NCBI RefSeq assembly: GCF_023652955.1
Contig: NZ_JAKLOY010000002.1
Location: 124,001-188,000, forward strand
Source of the DNA: Geomonas sp. Red32
GTDB taxonomy: Bacteria > Desulfobacterota > Desulfuromonadia > Geobacterales > Geobacteraceae
Direction of reading: 5' to 3'
Length of the DNA stretch: 64,000 nucleotides
The notes under the pieces are model-generated. The model did no database searches. It was not told the origin of the DNA and saw only the letters and a program-made list of their open reading frames with translations. Positions 55,905-64,000 of the stretch are shown in pieces. The position numbers were made by a program, and so were the translations under genes. Positions within the stretch are counted from its first letter, which is position 1; every line of letters begins with the position of its first letter.

Positions 55905-55944
55905 GGAATCCCCCCCGGCACAGGGCCAGAGGGGATTCCCTTTC
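55905..55944 (+). terminator. Terminator after superoxide dismutase
   Basis: GGAATCCCC (55905-55913) pairs perfectly with GGGGATTCC (55931-55939), followed by CTTTC; 20 bp after the stop. Confidence 0.65.
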
Positions 55945-56034
55945 AACCTGGAGCAAATGCCCCCACTCGGAACGGTCCTCTCCAGACAGGGCCCGCCCTT
56001 GAAGCGGCCCCCCACTACCCACAGCCGGTGCCTT

Positions 56035-57015
56035 ATGAGACGCGTACTCCAAACCATCATCGCCGTCGCCATTCTTTGCGCCCCCCTCGTCTCCCCTGCC
56101 CCGGTCCGGGCCTCCGAGCTCTACGCCCTCGGAGGGCTCATGCAGTCGTCCGACCCGACCGCCAACTCCTATTCATGGCAGCTCGAATACCGGCAGGACC
56201 TCCTGAAGCACCTCGCCGCCGGAACCTCCTACCTCAACGAGGGGCACATCGACGGGCACCACCGGGACGGCTACACCGTCCAGTTCTGGGGGCGGACCGA
56301 GCTCCTGAACTACCGCCTGACCTTGGGCGCGGCGGTCGGGCCCTACTTCTACCTGGACACCAAGCGGGAGCCGACCCCGAAGGGGTTCTCCAACGATCAC
56401 GGGTTGAAGGCGATGATGAGTCTCGCCGCCGCCTGGCATTTCGACAACGACCTGATATTCGAGCTGCGGAGCAACTGGGTGAAGGCGGGAAGCAGCTTCG
56501 ACACCGTCTCCGTGCTCGGGGGGATCGGCTATCACTTCGATCCCAACCTGGAACCGGTCAGCGCGGAGCTGGCAAGAAGCGAGGAGCTCAAAAACGAGAT
56601 CACCTTCTTCCTCGGCCAGACTATCGTCAACAGCTTCAGCTCCCAGCACTCGATCGCCGCCGCGGTGGAATACCGGCGCCGGCTGTCGCGGCACGTCGAC
56701 TGGACCCTGGAAGGGCTCTACGAGGGAGACAACCGCCTGGTGAGGCGTGACGGACTGATCACCCAGATCTGGGCCAGCCAGCCATTGCTGGAGGGTCTTT
56801 TCTCGGTGGCCGGCGGCGCGGGGCCCTATTTCGACATCGGTCACTACCACCGTCCCGCCGACCATGAGGTCGATCCCGTCGGGCTCCTGCTGACCATTTC
56901 CGGCAGTTACCGGTTCACCCCCCACTGGTTCCTGCGCGCCTCCTGGAACCGGCTGGTAACCAGTAACGACCGCGACACCGACATCATTTTAGGCGGCCTC
57001 GGTTTCCGTTTCTAG
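56035..57015 (+). CDS. Outer membrane beta-barrel protein of unknown function
   Basis: This 326-residue protein has a signal peptide (VLQTIIAVAILCAPLVSPAPVRASE) and alternating polar and hydrophobic strands throughout (SYSWQLEYRQDLLKHLAAG, LLTISGSYRFTPHWFLRASW), ending in the aromatic GFRF, the mark of an outer membrane barrel. I do not recognise a family function. Two halves look alike in layout (strands around YFYLD and YFDIG), suggesting a repeated barrel. A longer in-frame reading begins inside the dismutase gene but is non-coding there. The ribosome binding site is weak. A hairpin with T-run follows. Confidence 0.8.
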   Translation: MRRVLQTIIAVAILCAPLVSPAPVRASELYALGGLMQSSDPTANSYSWQLEYRQDLLKHLAAGTSYLNEGHIDGHHRDGYTVQFWGRTELLNYRLTLGAAVGPYFYLDTKREPTPKGFSNDHGLKAMMSLAAAWHFDNDLIFELRSNWVKAGSSFDTVSVLGGIGYHFDPNLEPVSAELARSEELKNEITFFLGQTIVNSFSSQHSIAAAVEYRRRLSRHVDWTLEGLYEGDNRLVRRDGLITQIWASQPLLEGLFSVAGGAGPYFDIGHYHRPADHEVDPVGLLLTISGSYRFTPHWFLRASWNRLVTSNDRDTDIILGGLGFRF

Positions 57016-57040
57016 CCGTCTCCATCTTCGAAAACCAAAA

Positions 57041-57081
57041 AGGAAGGGCCTTCCCCGCGAGGAGAACGCCCTTTCTTTTTT
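57041..57081 (+). terminator. Terminator after the barrel protein
   Basis: GAAGGGC (57043-57049) pairs with GCCCTTTC (57068-57075, one bulged T), followed by T6. Confidence 0.6.
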
Positions 57082-57240
57082 GGCTACCCCCGCGGACTAC
57101 ACCGAGGCGAAAAGGCACCACCACGGCTGCGTTCGCTCCACTCTGCCGTTTCATCGCATCCTCCTGCGTCCTCCCGACGCCCGCCCCCTACCGTTGAGCA
57201 GCAGTAATCAATTTCCCGGTGCGTTCGCGCCAATTCCCTC

Positions 57241-57584
57241 CTCGTAAGCTTCCCCCAGAGAAGTTAGCTTTATTCCCCTGGGGATAAGCTTATTCCAGCG
57301 GACTTATGCTTATTCCAGCGGACGTAAGCTTATTCGCGCGGACTTAAGCTTATTCCGCCGGACTTAAGCTTATTCCGGCGGATTTAAGCTTAAAACAGAC
57401 ATTTTATTGGCCCGGAAGCCCTCCGGCTGACATTTCCCGTCGATTGAGCGCGAGGGTGGCGCGATTCTTGTCGGTAACCACTCATCATTCCTCCAAAACC
57501 TCCGTTTCAAGCTTAGATCCGCAGGATTTAAGCTAAGGTCGGCGGAAATAAGATAAAATCCCCCGGTTTATTCTTATTCCCCTA
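57241..57584. repeat. 20-bp-period array of TAAGCTTA palindromes (two blocks)
   Basis: Block 1 (57241-57400) has eight 20-bp units in register, the best being GACTTAAGCTTATTCCGGCG at 57361-57380; the five from 57281 to 57380 are nearly identical. Block 2 (57505-57584) has four degenerate units of the same period (for example GATTTAAGCTAAGGTCGGCG at 57525-57544). The conserved core TAAGCTTA is a palindrome. Twenty is not divisible by three and no frame is coding. The 704-bp gap between the barrel protein terminator and tRNA-Leu holds nothing else that I recognise. Confidence 0.85.
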
Positions 57585-57686
57585 GAACCAGCCAACGGCG
57601 CGCCCCCCCAAAAAGGGGACCGCGTAGGGAAGATCAGCGGGCGGAAGTGGCGGCCTGCCGCTCCCGCCCCGCAATGCAGAAGGTGC

Positions 57687-57721
57687 AAAAAAAAAAGCAC
57701 CCGGCCAGTTGGCTGGGTGCT
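57687..57721 (-). terminator. Terminator of tRNA-Leu
   Basis: AGCACCC (57696-57702) pairs with GGGTGCT (57715-57721), and on the minus strand a run of ten T follows. It starts 12 bp after the tRNA end. Confidence 0.85.
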
Positions 57722-57732
57722 CGATTTTGTGG

Positions 57733-57819
57733 TGGTGCCGGAGGTCGGGGTCGAACCGACACGGGGTTGCCCCCGCTGGATTTTGAGTCCAGTGCGTCTA
57801 CCAATTTCACCACTCCGGC
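57733..57819 (-). tRNA. tRNA-Leu (anticodon CAA)
   Basis: On the minus strand the acceptor stem GCCGGAG/CTCCGGC closes an 87-nt tRNA with a long variable arm (GGGGGCAACCCC), T-loop GGTTCGACCCC, anticodon stem-loop CTGGA-CTCAAAA-TCCAG (CAA) and encoded CCA at 57735-57733. The long variable arm and anticodon identify leucine. Confidence 0.95.
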
Positions 57820-57827
57820 AAAGGGGG

Positions 57828-57857
57828 TGTATCTGTTTCAGTTGACGTCTCTGTCAA
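57828..57857 (-). promoter_or_regulatory. Promoter of tRNA-Leu
   Basis: On the minus strand TTGACA (57857-57852), 18 nt and GATACA (57833-57828) end 9 bp before the tRNA 5' end. The rest of the 57858-58128 gap shows no gene or repeat. Confidence 0.65.
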
Positions 57858-58128
57858 CCGTTTGTGAGCATTCCTACCGCTTCATCCCTGCGGTCTCGGC
57901 TCCTCTTGAAGAGAACGTTTTATATCGCGAAAATGTGAAGCCGTCAAGAAACTTTGATAAAGGCGCGATCAATCCGGCGGCCCGGCAGCCATAGCAACCA
58001 AGCTAACATGGGCTGACACTCACGGCTAAGGCCGCCATCGTTGCCCTCCAGGCCAGGACATTGATTCCCCTACTGCCGGTATTATCGCCCATGATGGAGG
58101 GTTACCGGGAAAAGGGATAACAGGAGAC

Positions 58129-60654
58129 TCAGTCCCGCCTTCTTCGCGGCGTGGAGACAAGGGAGATCAAGGAAGGCACGGCTGCCAAGGTAAAGAGAGT
58201 CGTGGCGATTACTCCGATATTGGTCGCCGAACCTATCGACGCCATCGCAGCATAATCGGTCAGGGCCAGGGAGCCAAAACCGGCGATGGTAGTGAATGCG
58301 GAGAGTAGGACAGCCCGTGCCGACTGCACGAAGCGCTCCTGGTACTCCTCATGTCGGCAGTTCCGGACCCGGTGCCCTATGTGGAGCCCACAGTCACTCC
58401 CCATGCCAAGGATGGTAACCAGCACCATCACATTCATGAAGTTCAGGGCGCTGCCGGTGACAGCCATCACTCCCAACATGGCGATCACCCCCGATACCAG
58501 AGGAAACAGGGAGTACAGGATACCCGGTAGGGAGTTGAAATGCATCAGGAGCAGCACAAGGACCATACCCAGGCCCCAGATTACCGCCCAGACAAAGGTT
58601 TCCTTTACCGATGCCGTCAGTTGCTCGCTCACTAGATCGATCCCCGTGGCACGAGCCTGCGGAACCTCCCTCTGTAGTTCGTTCAGAAACTGCCCCCGGT
58701 TAAACTCGCTTCCGCGGTAGTCGAGATGGGTGAGGAGGTGGTACCCGGCGGGATCATGGGCGAGATAGCGGTCCATGATCCCGCGGAAAGGGGAATCGGA
58801 GAGGTGCTGGACGCCTTCTGCAAATGAGGTAACAGGCGGGTTGTGCAGGGTGGCGAGACTCCTTACATACGGCAAGAAGGCCTCCACGGCAAAACCCTCC
58901 TGGGCCAGCGCCCGCTCCAGGCGCGCCGCCACCTCCCTCGTTTCCGGAGACCGCCGAAGAGCTGCAATCACCTTTTCTTCGCTCCCGCTGCCGTTGATGA
59001 CATCGAGAAGGGAACCGTATGCCACCAGCTCTCCTTTCCGCTTGTAACGTCCGGCAAGGGTGACCACCTTGCCGCCGCCGGAAACCACCTGAGCCAGGTC
59101 TTTCCCCTCGACAGCCACAATCATCTCCTTCGGGCTGATGGCGAGATGCTTTTCCAATTTTTCCTGGGTCCGGAACGCCTCCGACGATTTCGGCTGCAGG
59201 TTCTTCAGTTCCCCCTCGAATTTAATTCTGGTGGCGCAGGCCAGTAAGGAGACGGCCACCACGACACAGCCGAAAACGAGCTTCCTGGGGTGGCGGTTCG
59301 CCAGCTTCCAGACGTAACGCAGACCGAAGGCCGGGAGGGGGCGATAGACCTTCAGAGGGTGCCTTTTTTCCATAAAAACGAGCAGCGGCGGCAAGAAAAA
59401 CAGGGTGGCGTACATGGAAAAAACCACGCCGAGGCCTACCAGAAGTCCCAGCTCTGCCAGGACCCGGACGCCGGAAAATGCCAGGGCAATAAACGGTATG
59501 GCGGTAGTCGTTGCCGCAGTAAAGAGAGCATGCCCGGTATCCACCACCGCGAGGCGGACCGCCTCTTCCAACGAGCATCCGGAGAACCTCTCGAAGTGGA
59601 AGCGGTCATACAGGTGAATGGAATAATCGGTGCCGATGCCGACTATGAGGGAGGCGAAAGCAAAGGAGATTACGCTCATCGAGCGGTAGATCACCCCGCC
59701 CACGGCAACCGCAACGACGACACCGAAAACGAGGATCACCGGTATCAGGAGGGTAGGCAAAAACCGCCGGTAGACGGCGTAGAAGAGTCCCAGCACGATG
59801 GCCAGCGAGAAGATGACTCCCTCAACCACGTTCTTCTTCATCTCGGCCTCGTCCGTCACCGCGCTGAGATGGGCACCGGCACAGGTGATAGCGACCGGGG
59901 AGCCGCGGCGGGCGGCATCGATGCCGGCAACGAGGTTTCTGGCGAAGTCAAGATCGGTCACCGGCCGCGCGGGCCGCGCAATCATGACGAGGACTCTGCC
60001 ATCGCGGGAAAGGAAGTAGGGTGACGAGGGATCGAAGGCGAGAGATTCGGAAGCAGCCTTGAGCCGGGGCAGTATCAGGTTCCGCAGGTACAGCGGATCG
60101 ACCCGGATGAGGCCGGAAAAGGCGCCGGGAGTGGCAAGCTCTACCGTTGCCTTCCGGAGCGAGCTTTCGATCCCGCCGGCAGAGAGGAGCTCAAGATACG
60201 ACGCAACGTCGGCAGGCGCCACAAATAGTTGCGGATGGCAGACGGCGTAGGACAAAAACCCGGTCAGCGGTTGCAGTTCGCTGGGGTCGGAAACCGTATA
60301 CTTGACCTTCGTGAAAGCGGGAGCACCATCGACCTTGAGCTCTTTCAGCTTCCGGGCGAAAACCGCCGCCTCCTGGATCACCTGCTCCTTATCCCCCTCC
60401 AGGAGGAAGTACGTGTTTCCGGAGCTCCCGGTCCAGCGCATGATATCGATGAACAGAGAAAGCGGCCCGCTCTGCGGAAACATCCGGAAAATGTCCGCCT
60501 AAAATTCGATCCTGGCGATGGCGAGACAGGAGAGGGCAAAGACCAGACAGCAGATGGCGCAAACGGCCGCCGGTCTCTTCGTAGTGATCCTGTAGATCCA
60601 GTGAAGGTGGCGCTGAATTCCGGTCTGGGCAGCCGAGAGAACGGTGGCTAACAT
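58129..60654 (-). pseudogene. MMPL/RND-family transporter gene interrupted by an amber codon
   Basis: The long minus-strand frame from 60483 to 58129 encodes two RND/MMPL halves (SVISFAFASLIVGIGTDYSI and MNVMVLVTILGMGSDCGLHI), ending in a charged tail, as in hopanoid-type or lipid exporters. The family's first membrane helix is missing from it. It is found in frame just upstream: an ATG at 60654 starts MLATVLSAAQTG, then AAVCAICCLVFALSCLAIA, then RIEF, TAG (60501-60499), ADIFRMFPQSG. A single CAG or GAG to TAG change would explain this. Translation from internal ATGs would give a protein lacking helix 1. No suppressor system is visible here. Confidence 0.8.
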
Positions 60655-60877
60655 ATGGTGACGGGCACTCCATTAGGTGAGGTTAGTGCTGCTAGCTTTA
60701 CTCTATTAGTACATATTAATCAAGTATCATTCGTGGCAGCTTTGCCCTATCCCTCTAACTTGTGCTCCTGCCCTTCACATCTAGCCTAACCTCCCGAAAC
60801 CGCGCTGGATGGGGCTCTACGGACTCGCAGCCATCCCCTGGCTGCAAAAAATTTTCAGGACCCGTGAAGAAAAAGTA

Positions 60878-60906
60878 TTGACGGAGAAGCAACCGTTTGC
60901 TATAAG
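60878..60906 (+). promoter_or_regulatory. Promoter of the first tRNA-Ala gene
   Basis: TTGACG (60878-60883), 17 nt and TATAAG (60901-60906), preceded by TGC as an extended -10, end 15 bp before the tRNA. The 60655-60877 gap upstream shows no gene. Confidence 0.75.
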
Positions 60907-60921
60907 TTGGGCTCCTTAGAT

Positions 60922-60997
<76 letters not shown>

Positions 60998-61010
60998 AAA
61001 CAAAATCAAG

Positions 61011-61039
61011 GGATAGGGTAACGGCCTATCCTTTTTTTT
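61011..61039 (+). terminator. Terminator of tRNA-Ala copy 1
   Basis: GGATAGG (61011-61017) pairs with CCTATCC (61025-61031), followed by T8. Confidence 0.88.
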
Positions 61040-61098
61040 GCGCCCGCCGGAACGGCTTCTGCCGCCGGTAAGCTGTTTCAAACTGTACGGGACCTTCC

Positions 61099-61127
61099 CT
61101 GACAGACACTGTTTCACAATGTAGTAC
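61099..61127 (+). promoter_or_regulatory. Weak promoter of the second tRNA-Ala gene
   Basis: CTGACA (61099-61104), 17 nt and TAGTAC (61122-61127) end 7 bp before the tRNA. It is clearly weaker than that of copy 1. Confidence 0.4.
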
Positions 61128-61134
61128 CTTCGAT

Positions 61135-61210
<76 letters not shown>

Positions 61211-61223
61211 AAAACAAAAACAG

Positions 61224-61254
61224 GGGATAAGGTTAACGCCTTATCCCTTTTTTT
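61224..61254 (+). terminator. Terminator of tRNA-Ala copy 2
   Basis: GGGATAAGG (61224-61232) pairs with CCTTATCCC (61239-61247), followed by T7. Confidence 0.88.
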
Positions 61255-61330
61255 GTGCCCATCCCCTTCCCTCCCTTACGGCGCCTCCTTCCTTACCTCC
61301 GTCCCTGACGAAGAAGAGCCGTTCCCCGGA

Positions 61331-61696
61331 TCACTGCTCGCTGCCGAACTCAACCACCGCCTGTTTCTTTTGCGCCGAATACTTGTAGGCGTTACCGAGC
61401 AGATTCTCCAGTACCGAGCGGAGCAGATGGGGAACCTCGATGTCGAACCTCGTCACCGGCATGGTATCCGGCTGCCTGGTCTGGACCACGCGCCGCAAGG
61501 ATGCGGTAAGGTCGGCCAGGGCGGTTCCATCTTCCCCCACCAGGTCGCGAAACACCTCGTGGATGCCGAGGCCGACGATCTCCTCCCGGAAGGTCAAGGT
61601 GGCCTTCAGGTAGGCCTCGTTGGCCGCGACGATCACGAACTCGCAGTCGAGGACCAGACAGGGGTCGGGTACCGCTTCAAAGAGGGCGCCGCCCAA
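61331..61696 (-). pseudogene. Collapsed histidine kinase: PAS domain joined to an HATPase N box
   Basis: The 121-residue frame begins with a PAS domain of the kind seen in phytochrome-like kinases (EFVIVAANEAYLKATL, TRQPDTMPVTRFDIEVP). Within one residue it then switches to LRSVLENLLGNAYKYSAQKK, the N box of an HATPase domain, followed by VVEFGSEQ and a stop. The rest of the PAS core, the HisKA domain and the remaining ATPase motifs are missing. An in-frame deletion between the two parts, plus 3' truncation, explains this. It cannot be a working kinase, though a short PAS protein could still be made. Confidence 0.7.
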
Positions 61697-61891
61697 TGAA
61701 AGGGTGCAGCCGGGGCGCCGGAAACAATGGATTTGGAGGAGGGGAAAAGATGCTGCTCAGCCCGATTTACCCTGTTGCTGGGTTCTTTTCTCGGGGAGGC
61801 AGAGACAAGGGAAACCGGTGTTAGAGGAGTGGAGAGGGGACTGTTTAGGGGGCGCGCCGGAAAGCGGGAGATGCCGGCGAGGAGAGGAAAG

Positions 61892-61929
61892 AAAAAGACC
61901 CGCCCCCTTCATCCGGGGCGGGTCTTTTT
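61892..61929 (-). terminator. Strong bidirectional-looking terminator downstream of the exported basic protein
   Basis: AAAAAGACCCGCCCC (61892-61906) pairs perfectly with GGGGCGGGTCTTTTT (61915-61929), a 15-bp stem with A and T arms on both strands, 20 bp after the 61949 stop. The 61697-61891 gap shows no gene. Confidence 0.88.
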
Positions 61930-61948
61930 AAGTATAAACAACGGCGGC

Positions 61949-62488
61949 CTAGTTGACGGCCTTGACCTGGGCGGCCCGGGCCTTCGCTTTGCGCTTGGCC
62001 ACCCTGGCGCTTGCCACTACCGTCTTACTCCGCGGCTTACGGGCCACCATGGACATCTTCATCTTCCGGATCTCTTTCTTCACGTTGGTCATGTCGCGGT
62101 TGAGGCCGAGGACGTTCAAACGGAGATTGGTGATCTGGATGGCCAGCTGCTCGTTGCTCGGGACGTAGGGGGCGGACTGCGGCGGGGGAGGAACCATCCG
62201 CGAGGTATCGGAGCGGCCGTAGGTATAGCTGACCGGCGGCCTGGGCGGGAGAGTCCGGGATCCGCCGCTGGTAGCTGCGTCGCCCTTACCAGCTCCCTGG
62301 AGGGAGGAAGGCTTGGGGAGCTGCGATTTGGAGTTGATATCCTGCTCGGAGGGGGTGAGATCGGTATCTACTTTGGTGGCGTCCGGCCTTCCGAAAGACA
62401 GAGAGAGTCCCCCCTCGGCATGAGCGGGAACTGCATAAAGGGCAAAGGCTAGGACGGCAACAAGCAGGGTACGAATCTTATGTCTCAT
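61949..62488 (-). CDS. Exported basic protein of unknown function
   Basis: This 179-residue protein has a signal peptide (KIRTLLVAVLAFALYAVPAHAEGG), a Ser/Pro-rich low-complexity middle (PSSLQGAGKGDAATSGG, PPRPPVSYTYGR, PPPPQSAPY), a short helical heptad-like region (EQLAIQITNLRLNVLGLNRD) and a strongly basic tail rich in Lys, Arg and Ala (RVAKRKAKARAAQ). I do not recognise it. The tail could bind polyanions such as DNA, polyphosphate or lipopolysaccharide; a Ppx-type gene is next to it, but this link is only suggestive. It ends at a strong terminator. Confidence 0.75.
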   Translation of the reverse strand: MRHKIRTLLVAVLAFALYAVPAHAEGGLSLSFGRPDATKVDTDLTPSEQDINSKSQLPKPSSLQGAGKGDAATSGGSRTLPPRPPVSYTYGRSDTSRMVPPPPQSAPYVPSNEQLAIQITNLRLNVLGLNRDMTNVKKEIRKMKMSMVARKPRSKTVVASARVAKRKAKARAAQVKAVN

Positions 62489-62653
62489 TCTGACTCCTGT
62501 GAAGATTAATAATGCCGGTCAGGGCAGAGGGATACTTGGAAGGGAGCCTGATTATATTGGTTGGCGCTCAGCGGGGCAAGCAATATCTTTTGTGAAGTTG
62601 GGAAAGAGTATCCCTGCGAGTATCACCGGTGGGTTTGTTATCGGCAGCCGATA

Positions 62654-63556
62654 CTACAACTTTAGGAGGACTCCTTCGAGGAGTCCCGAGTCACTGATCT
62701 TGAAGGAACCGAAGCCAAAGTTCCTCATGGTTGCCAGCACCACCAAAAGGCCGGCCACGATCAATTCCTCCCGCCCCGGCTCCAAACCGGGGACAGCGAG
62801 GCGCTGTTGCGGGGTCAAAGGAAGGAGCTGCCGGTAAATCCTCTCCACCTCGGCGAGAGGGACGGCGTGGTTGTTGAGCTTGCGGTAGTCGAAGTCGGTC
62901 AGGGAGAGCTGGATGGCTCCCAGCGAGGTGGCGGTCCCGGCGGTCCCGACCAGGGCCGCCCGGCCAAAGCGCTCGCCGAACCCCTCCCCTTCGAGCTCCA
63001 CCCGGAAACGGGCAAGTTCCCGTTCGATCTTGTCCGCCATCTCGGCAGGCCCCGGCTTTCCCTCGGTGAGCCTCACCACGCCGATCGGAAGGCTGCGGGA
63101 GAAGACGAGCTCGCCGCCATGGGCCAGGGTGTACTCGGTACTTCCTCCCCCTACGTCGAAAACCGCCACGTCCCCCTCGCGGTCATCCAGGATAGAGCCG
63201 ACTCCTACCAGCGTGAGGCGGGCCTCCTCGGCCCCGTCGATCACTTCGAGCCGGATCCCGGTCTCCCGCTCCACCCTCCGGCAGAATTCGGTGCCGTTGG
63301 CGGCATCCCGCACCGCACTGGTGGTCACCGCCCTCACCTTCCCGACCCGGTGGCGCTCCAGCTCCCCGGCAAACAGCTTAAGGGCCGCGACCGTGCGCCC
63401 CTCGGCCTCCGCGGAAAGCCCGCGCTCGCGGGTGAAGCCGCCCCCCAGCCTGGTGATGATCCTCTTCAAAAGGAGCACCCGGTAGGGATCGCGATCGGCG
63501 ATCAGCAGACGGGCGGTGTTGGTTCCCAGGTCAATCGCTGCTACCGGCCGATCCAT
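62654..63556 (-). CDS. Ppx/GppA-family phosphatase
   Basis: This 300-residue protein has the ASKHA marks of exopolyphosphatase/guanosine pentaphosphatase: AAIDLGTNTARLLIAD at the start, DVGGGSTEYTL and LVGTAGTATSLGAIQL. It is the short form, lacking the C-terminal HD-like domain of E. coli Ppx, as in many bacteria. It hydrolyses polyphosphate or pppGpp. It overlaps the 3' end of the PhoU-type gene by 26 bp, linking it to phosphate handling. GAGGGG lies 8 nt before the ATG. Confidence 0.93.
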   Translation of the reverse strand: MDRPVAAIDLGTNTARLLIADRDPYRVLLLKRIITRLGGGFTRERGLSAEAEGRTVAALKLFAGELERHRVGKVRAVTTSAVRDAANGTEFCRRVERETGIRLEVIDGAEEARLTLVGVGSILDDREGDVAVFDVGGGSTEYTLAHGGELVFSRSLPIGVVRLTEGKPGPAEMADKIERELARFRVELEGEGFGERFGRAALVGTAGTATSLGAIQLSLTDFDYRKLNNHAVPLAEVERIYRQLLPLTPQQRLAVPGLEPGREELIVAGLLVVLATMRNFGFGSFKISDSGLLEGVLLKL

Positions 63557-64000
63557 CGCTCAATCCCCTCTTCTCATCGATCACCGAGCAGCTCAGCCGG
63601 GCAACGGTGGCAAAGCTCGCGACCATGTCATTAAATAGCAGCCCGGCGACGATTCCGCATTTCCCGCTTTTCAACCGCCGCAGGTGGCTTTGGTGCAGCT
63701 CCGCCTCCAGGGCGGCCAGGGCTCCTTTCAGCTCGTGTAGCTCTTTTCCCTCGCTCTTATCCTGAAGTACCTCGTTGGCGAGAAGCACCGCCTCCCCGAC
63801 CTTGGCCGCAAAGCGCTTGATCTCGTCCATGGCCGTGCCGGAGAAACGAAGCCGCTCCTCCTTCTTGCGGACCACATAATCCAGTACCCGCTCGACCTGA
63901 TCCCCCACCGACTCGATCTGGTTGACCATCTGGAGCATGGCGGGAATCTCCACCGCGCGTTCAACCGACAGCTTCTCGCGGGAAAGGGCGATCAGGAACT
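63531..64000 (-). CDS. PhoU-domain protein, C-terminal part (start outside window)
   Basis: The frame is open to the window edge. The visible 156 residues are helical with a PhoU-like pattern (MLQMVNQIESVGDQVERVLD, MDEIKRFAAKVGEAVLLANE, CGIVAGLLFNDMVASFATVA). This fits the C-terminal cytoplasmic domain of a Na/Pi-cotransporter II-related protein or a stand-alone PhoU relative; the membrane part, if any, lies outside. The stop falls 26 bp inside the Ppx/GppA gene, so the two are coupled. Role: control of phosphate uptake. Confidence 0.75.
   Translation of the reverse strand, partial: FLIALSREKLSVERAVEIPAMLQMVNQIESVGDQVERVLDYVVRKKEERLRFSGTAMDEIKRFAAKVGEAVLLANEVLQDKSEGKELHELKGALAALEAELHQSHLRRLKSGKCGIVAGLLFNDMVASFATVARLSCSVIDEKRGLSDGSAGSSD

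Noticed and set aside
55216-57015. A 599-codon open frame running from inside the dismutase gene into the barrel protein
   Set aside because: Only the last 326 codons, starting with a signal peptide at 56035, look like protein. The first part lies out of frame over superoxide dismutase and a terminator.
57241-57584. CRISPR array
   Set aside because: Repeats follow each other directly with a 20-bp period and no unique spacers, and no cas genes are present in the window.
60499-60501. Pyrrolysine readthrough of the amber codon in the MMPL gene
   Set aside because: No pylT, pylS or methylamine methyltransferase is visible, and the family has no known pyrrolysine. A nonsense mutation is simpler.

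Overview
The window looks like a chromosomal segment of a free-living, metabolically versatile anaerobe of the Geobacteraceae (Geobacter, Geomonas or Citrifermentans type; Desulfuromonadota). This is inferred from the high GC content, the many PAS-rich hybrid histidine kinases, a sigma-54 activator, a small monoheme cytochrome c, rubredoxin, indolepyruvate:ferredoxin oxidoreductase, a LIV-type transport operon and several families of G-rich intergenic hairpins. No species can be named from the sequence alone.

Layout. 1-3148: the 3' part of a multi-PAS hybrid kinase and a creatininase-like hydrolase. 3149-5400: a poorer accessory stretch with a vsr endonuclease remnant, a rhodanese, and an mqsRA toxin-antitoxin locus whose toxin gene is frameshifted. 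5404-7329: a divergent yeiH-type transporter and LysR regulator sharing a palindromic operator. 7364-19808: a dense signalling island with a hybrid kinase pair, a small ORF coupled to it, a heme-binding (DUF3365-type) hybrid kinase with its receiver protein, an NtrC-type activator with its kinase, and an orphan receiver. A sigma-54 promoter and two phased palindromes lie between the activator and the heme-kinase operon. 19837-27728: a siroheme/ferredoxin reductase, a JAMM protease, a methyltransferase, another PAS kinase, aconitase A and rubredoxin.

28001-41909 holds an MFS carrier, a cytochrome c and a long minus-strand cluster iorA-iorB-paaK-ACT-livK-livK-livH-livM-livG-livF-paaK. It would import amino acids, oxidise 2-oxo acids made from aromatic amino acids to aryl-acyl-CoA, and activate aryl acids to CoA thioesters. 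G-rich nested hairpin elements sit in four of its gaps. 42302-45305 holds a small membrane protein, a DUF72 protein, a prepilin-like protein and a zinc-ribbon membrane protein. 45450-53596 reads on the minus strand: a MacAB-TolC-type efflux system, an MFS exporter, CysE and TcdA. 54122-57015 holds a PAP2 phosphatase, superoxide dismutase and an outer-membrane barrel protein.

57241-64000: a striking 20-bp-period array of TAAGCTTA-type palindromes, tRNA-Leu(CAA), an MMPL/RND transporter gene interrupted by an amber codon, two tandem tRNA-Ala(GGC) genes, a collapsed histidine kinase remnant, a small exported basic protein, a Ppx/GppA phosphatase and a partial PhoU-type protein at the edge. I found no CRISPR array, rRNA, intact IS element or prophage. 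The most interesting material is regulatory and non-coding (the sigma-54 circuit, the phased arrays, the nested hairpin family), together with several genes caught in decay.
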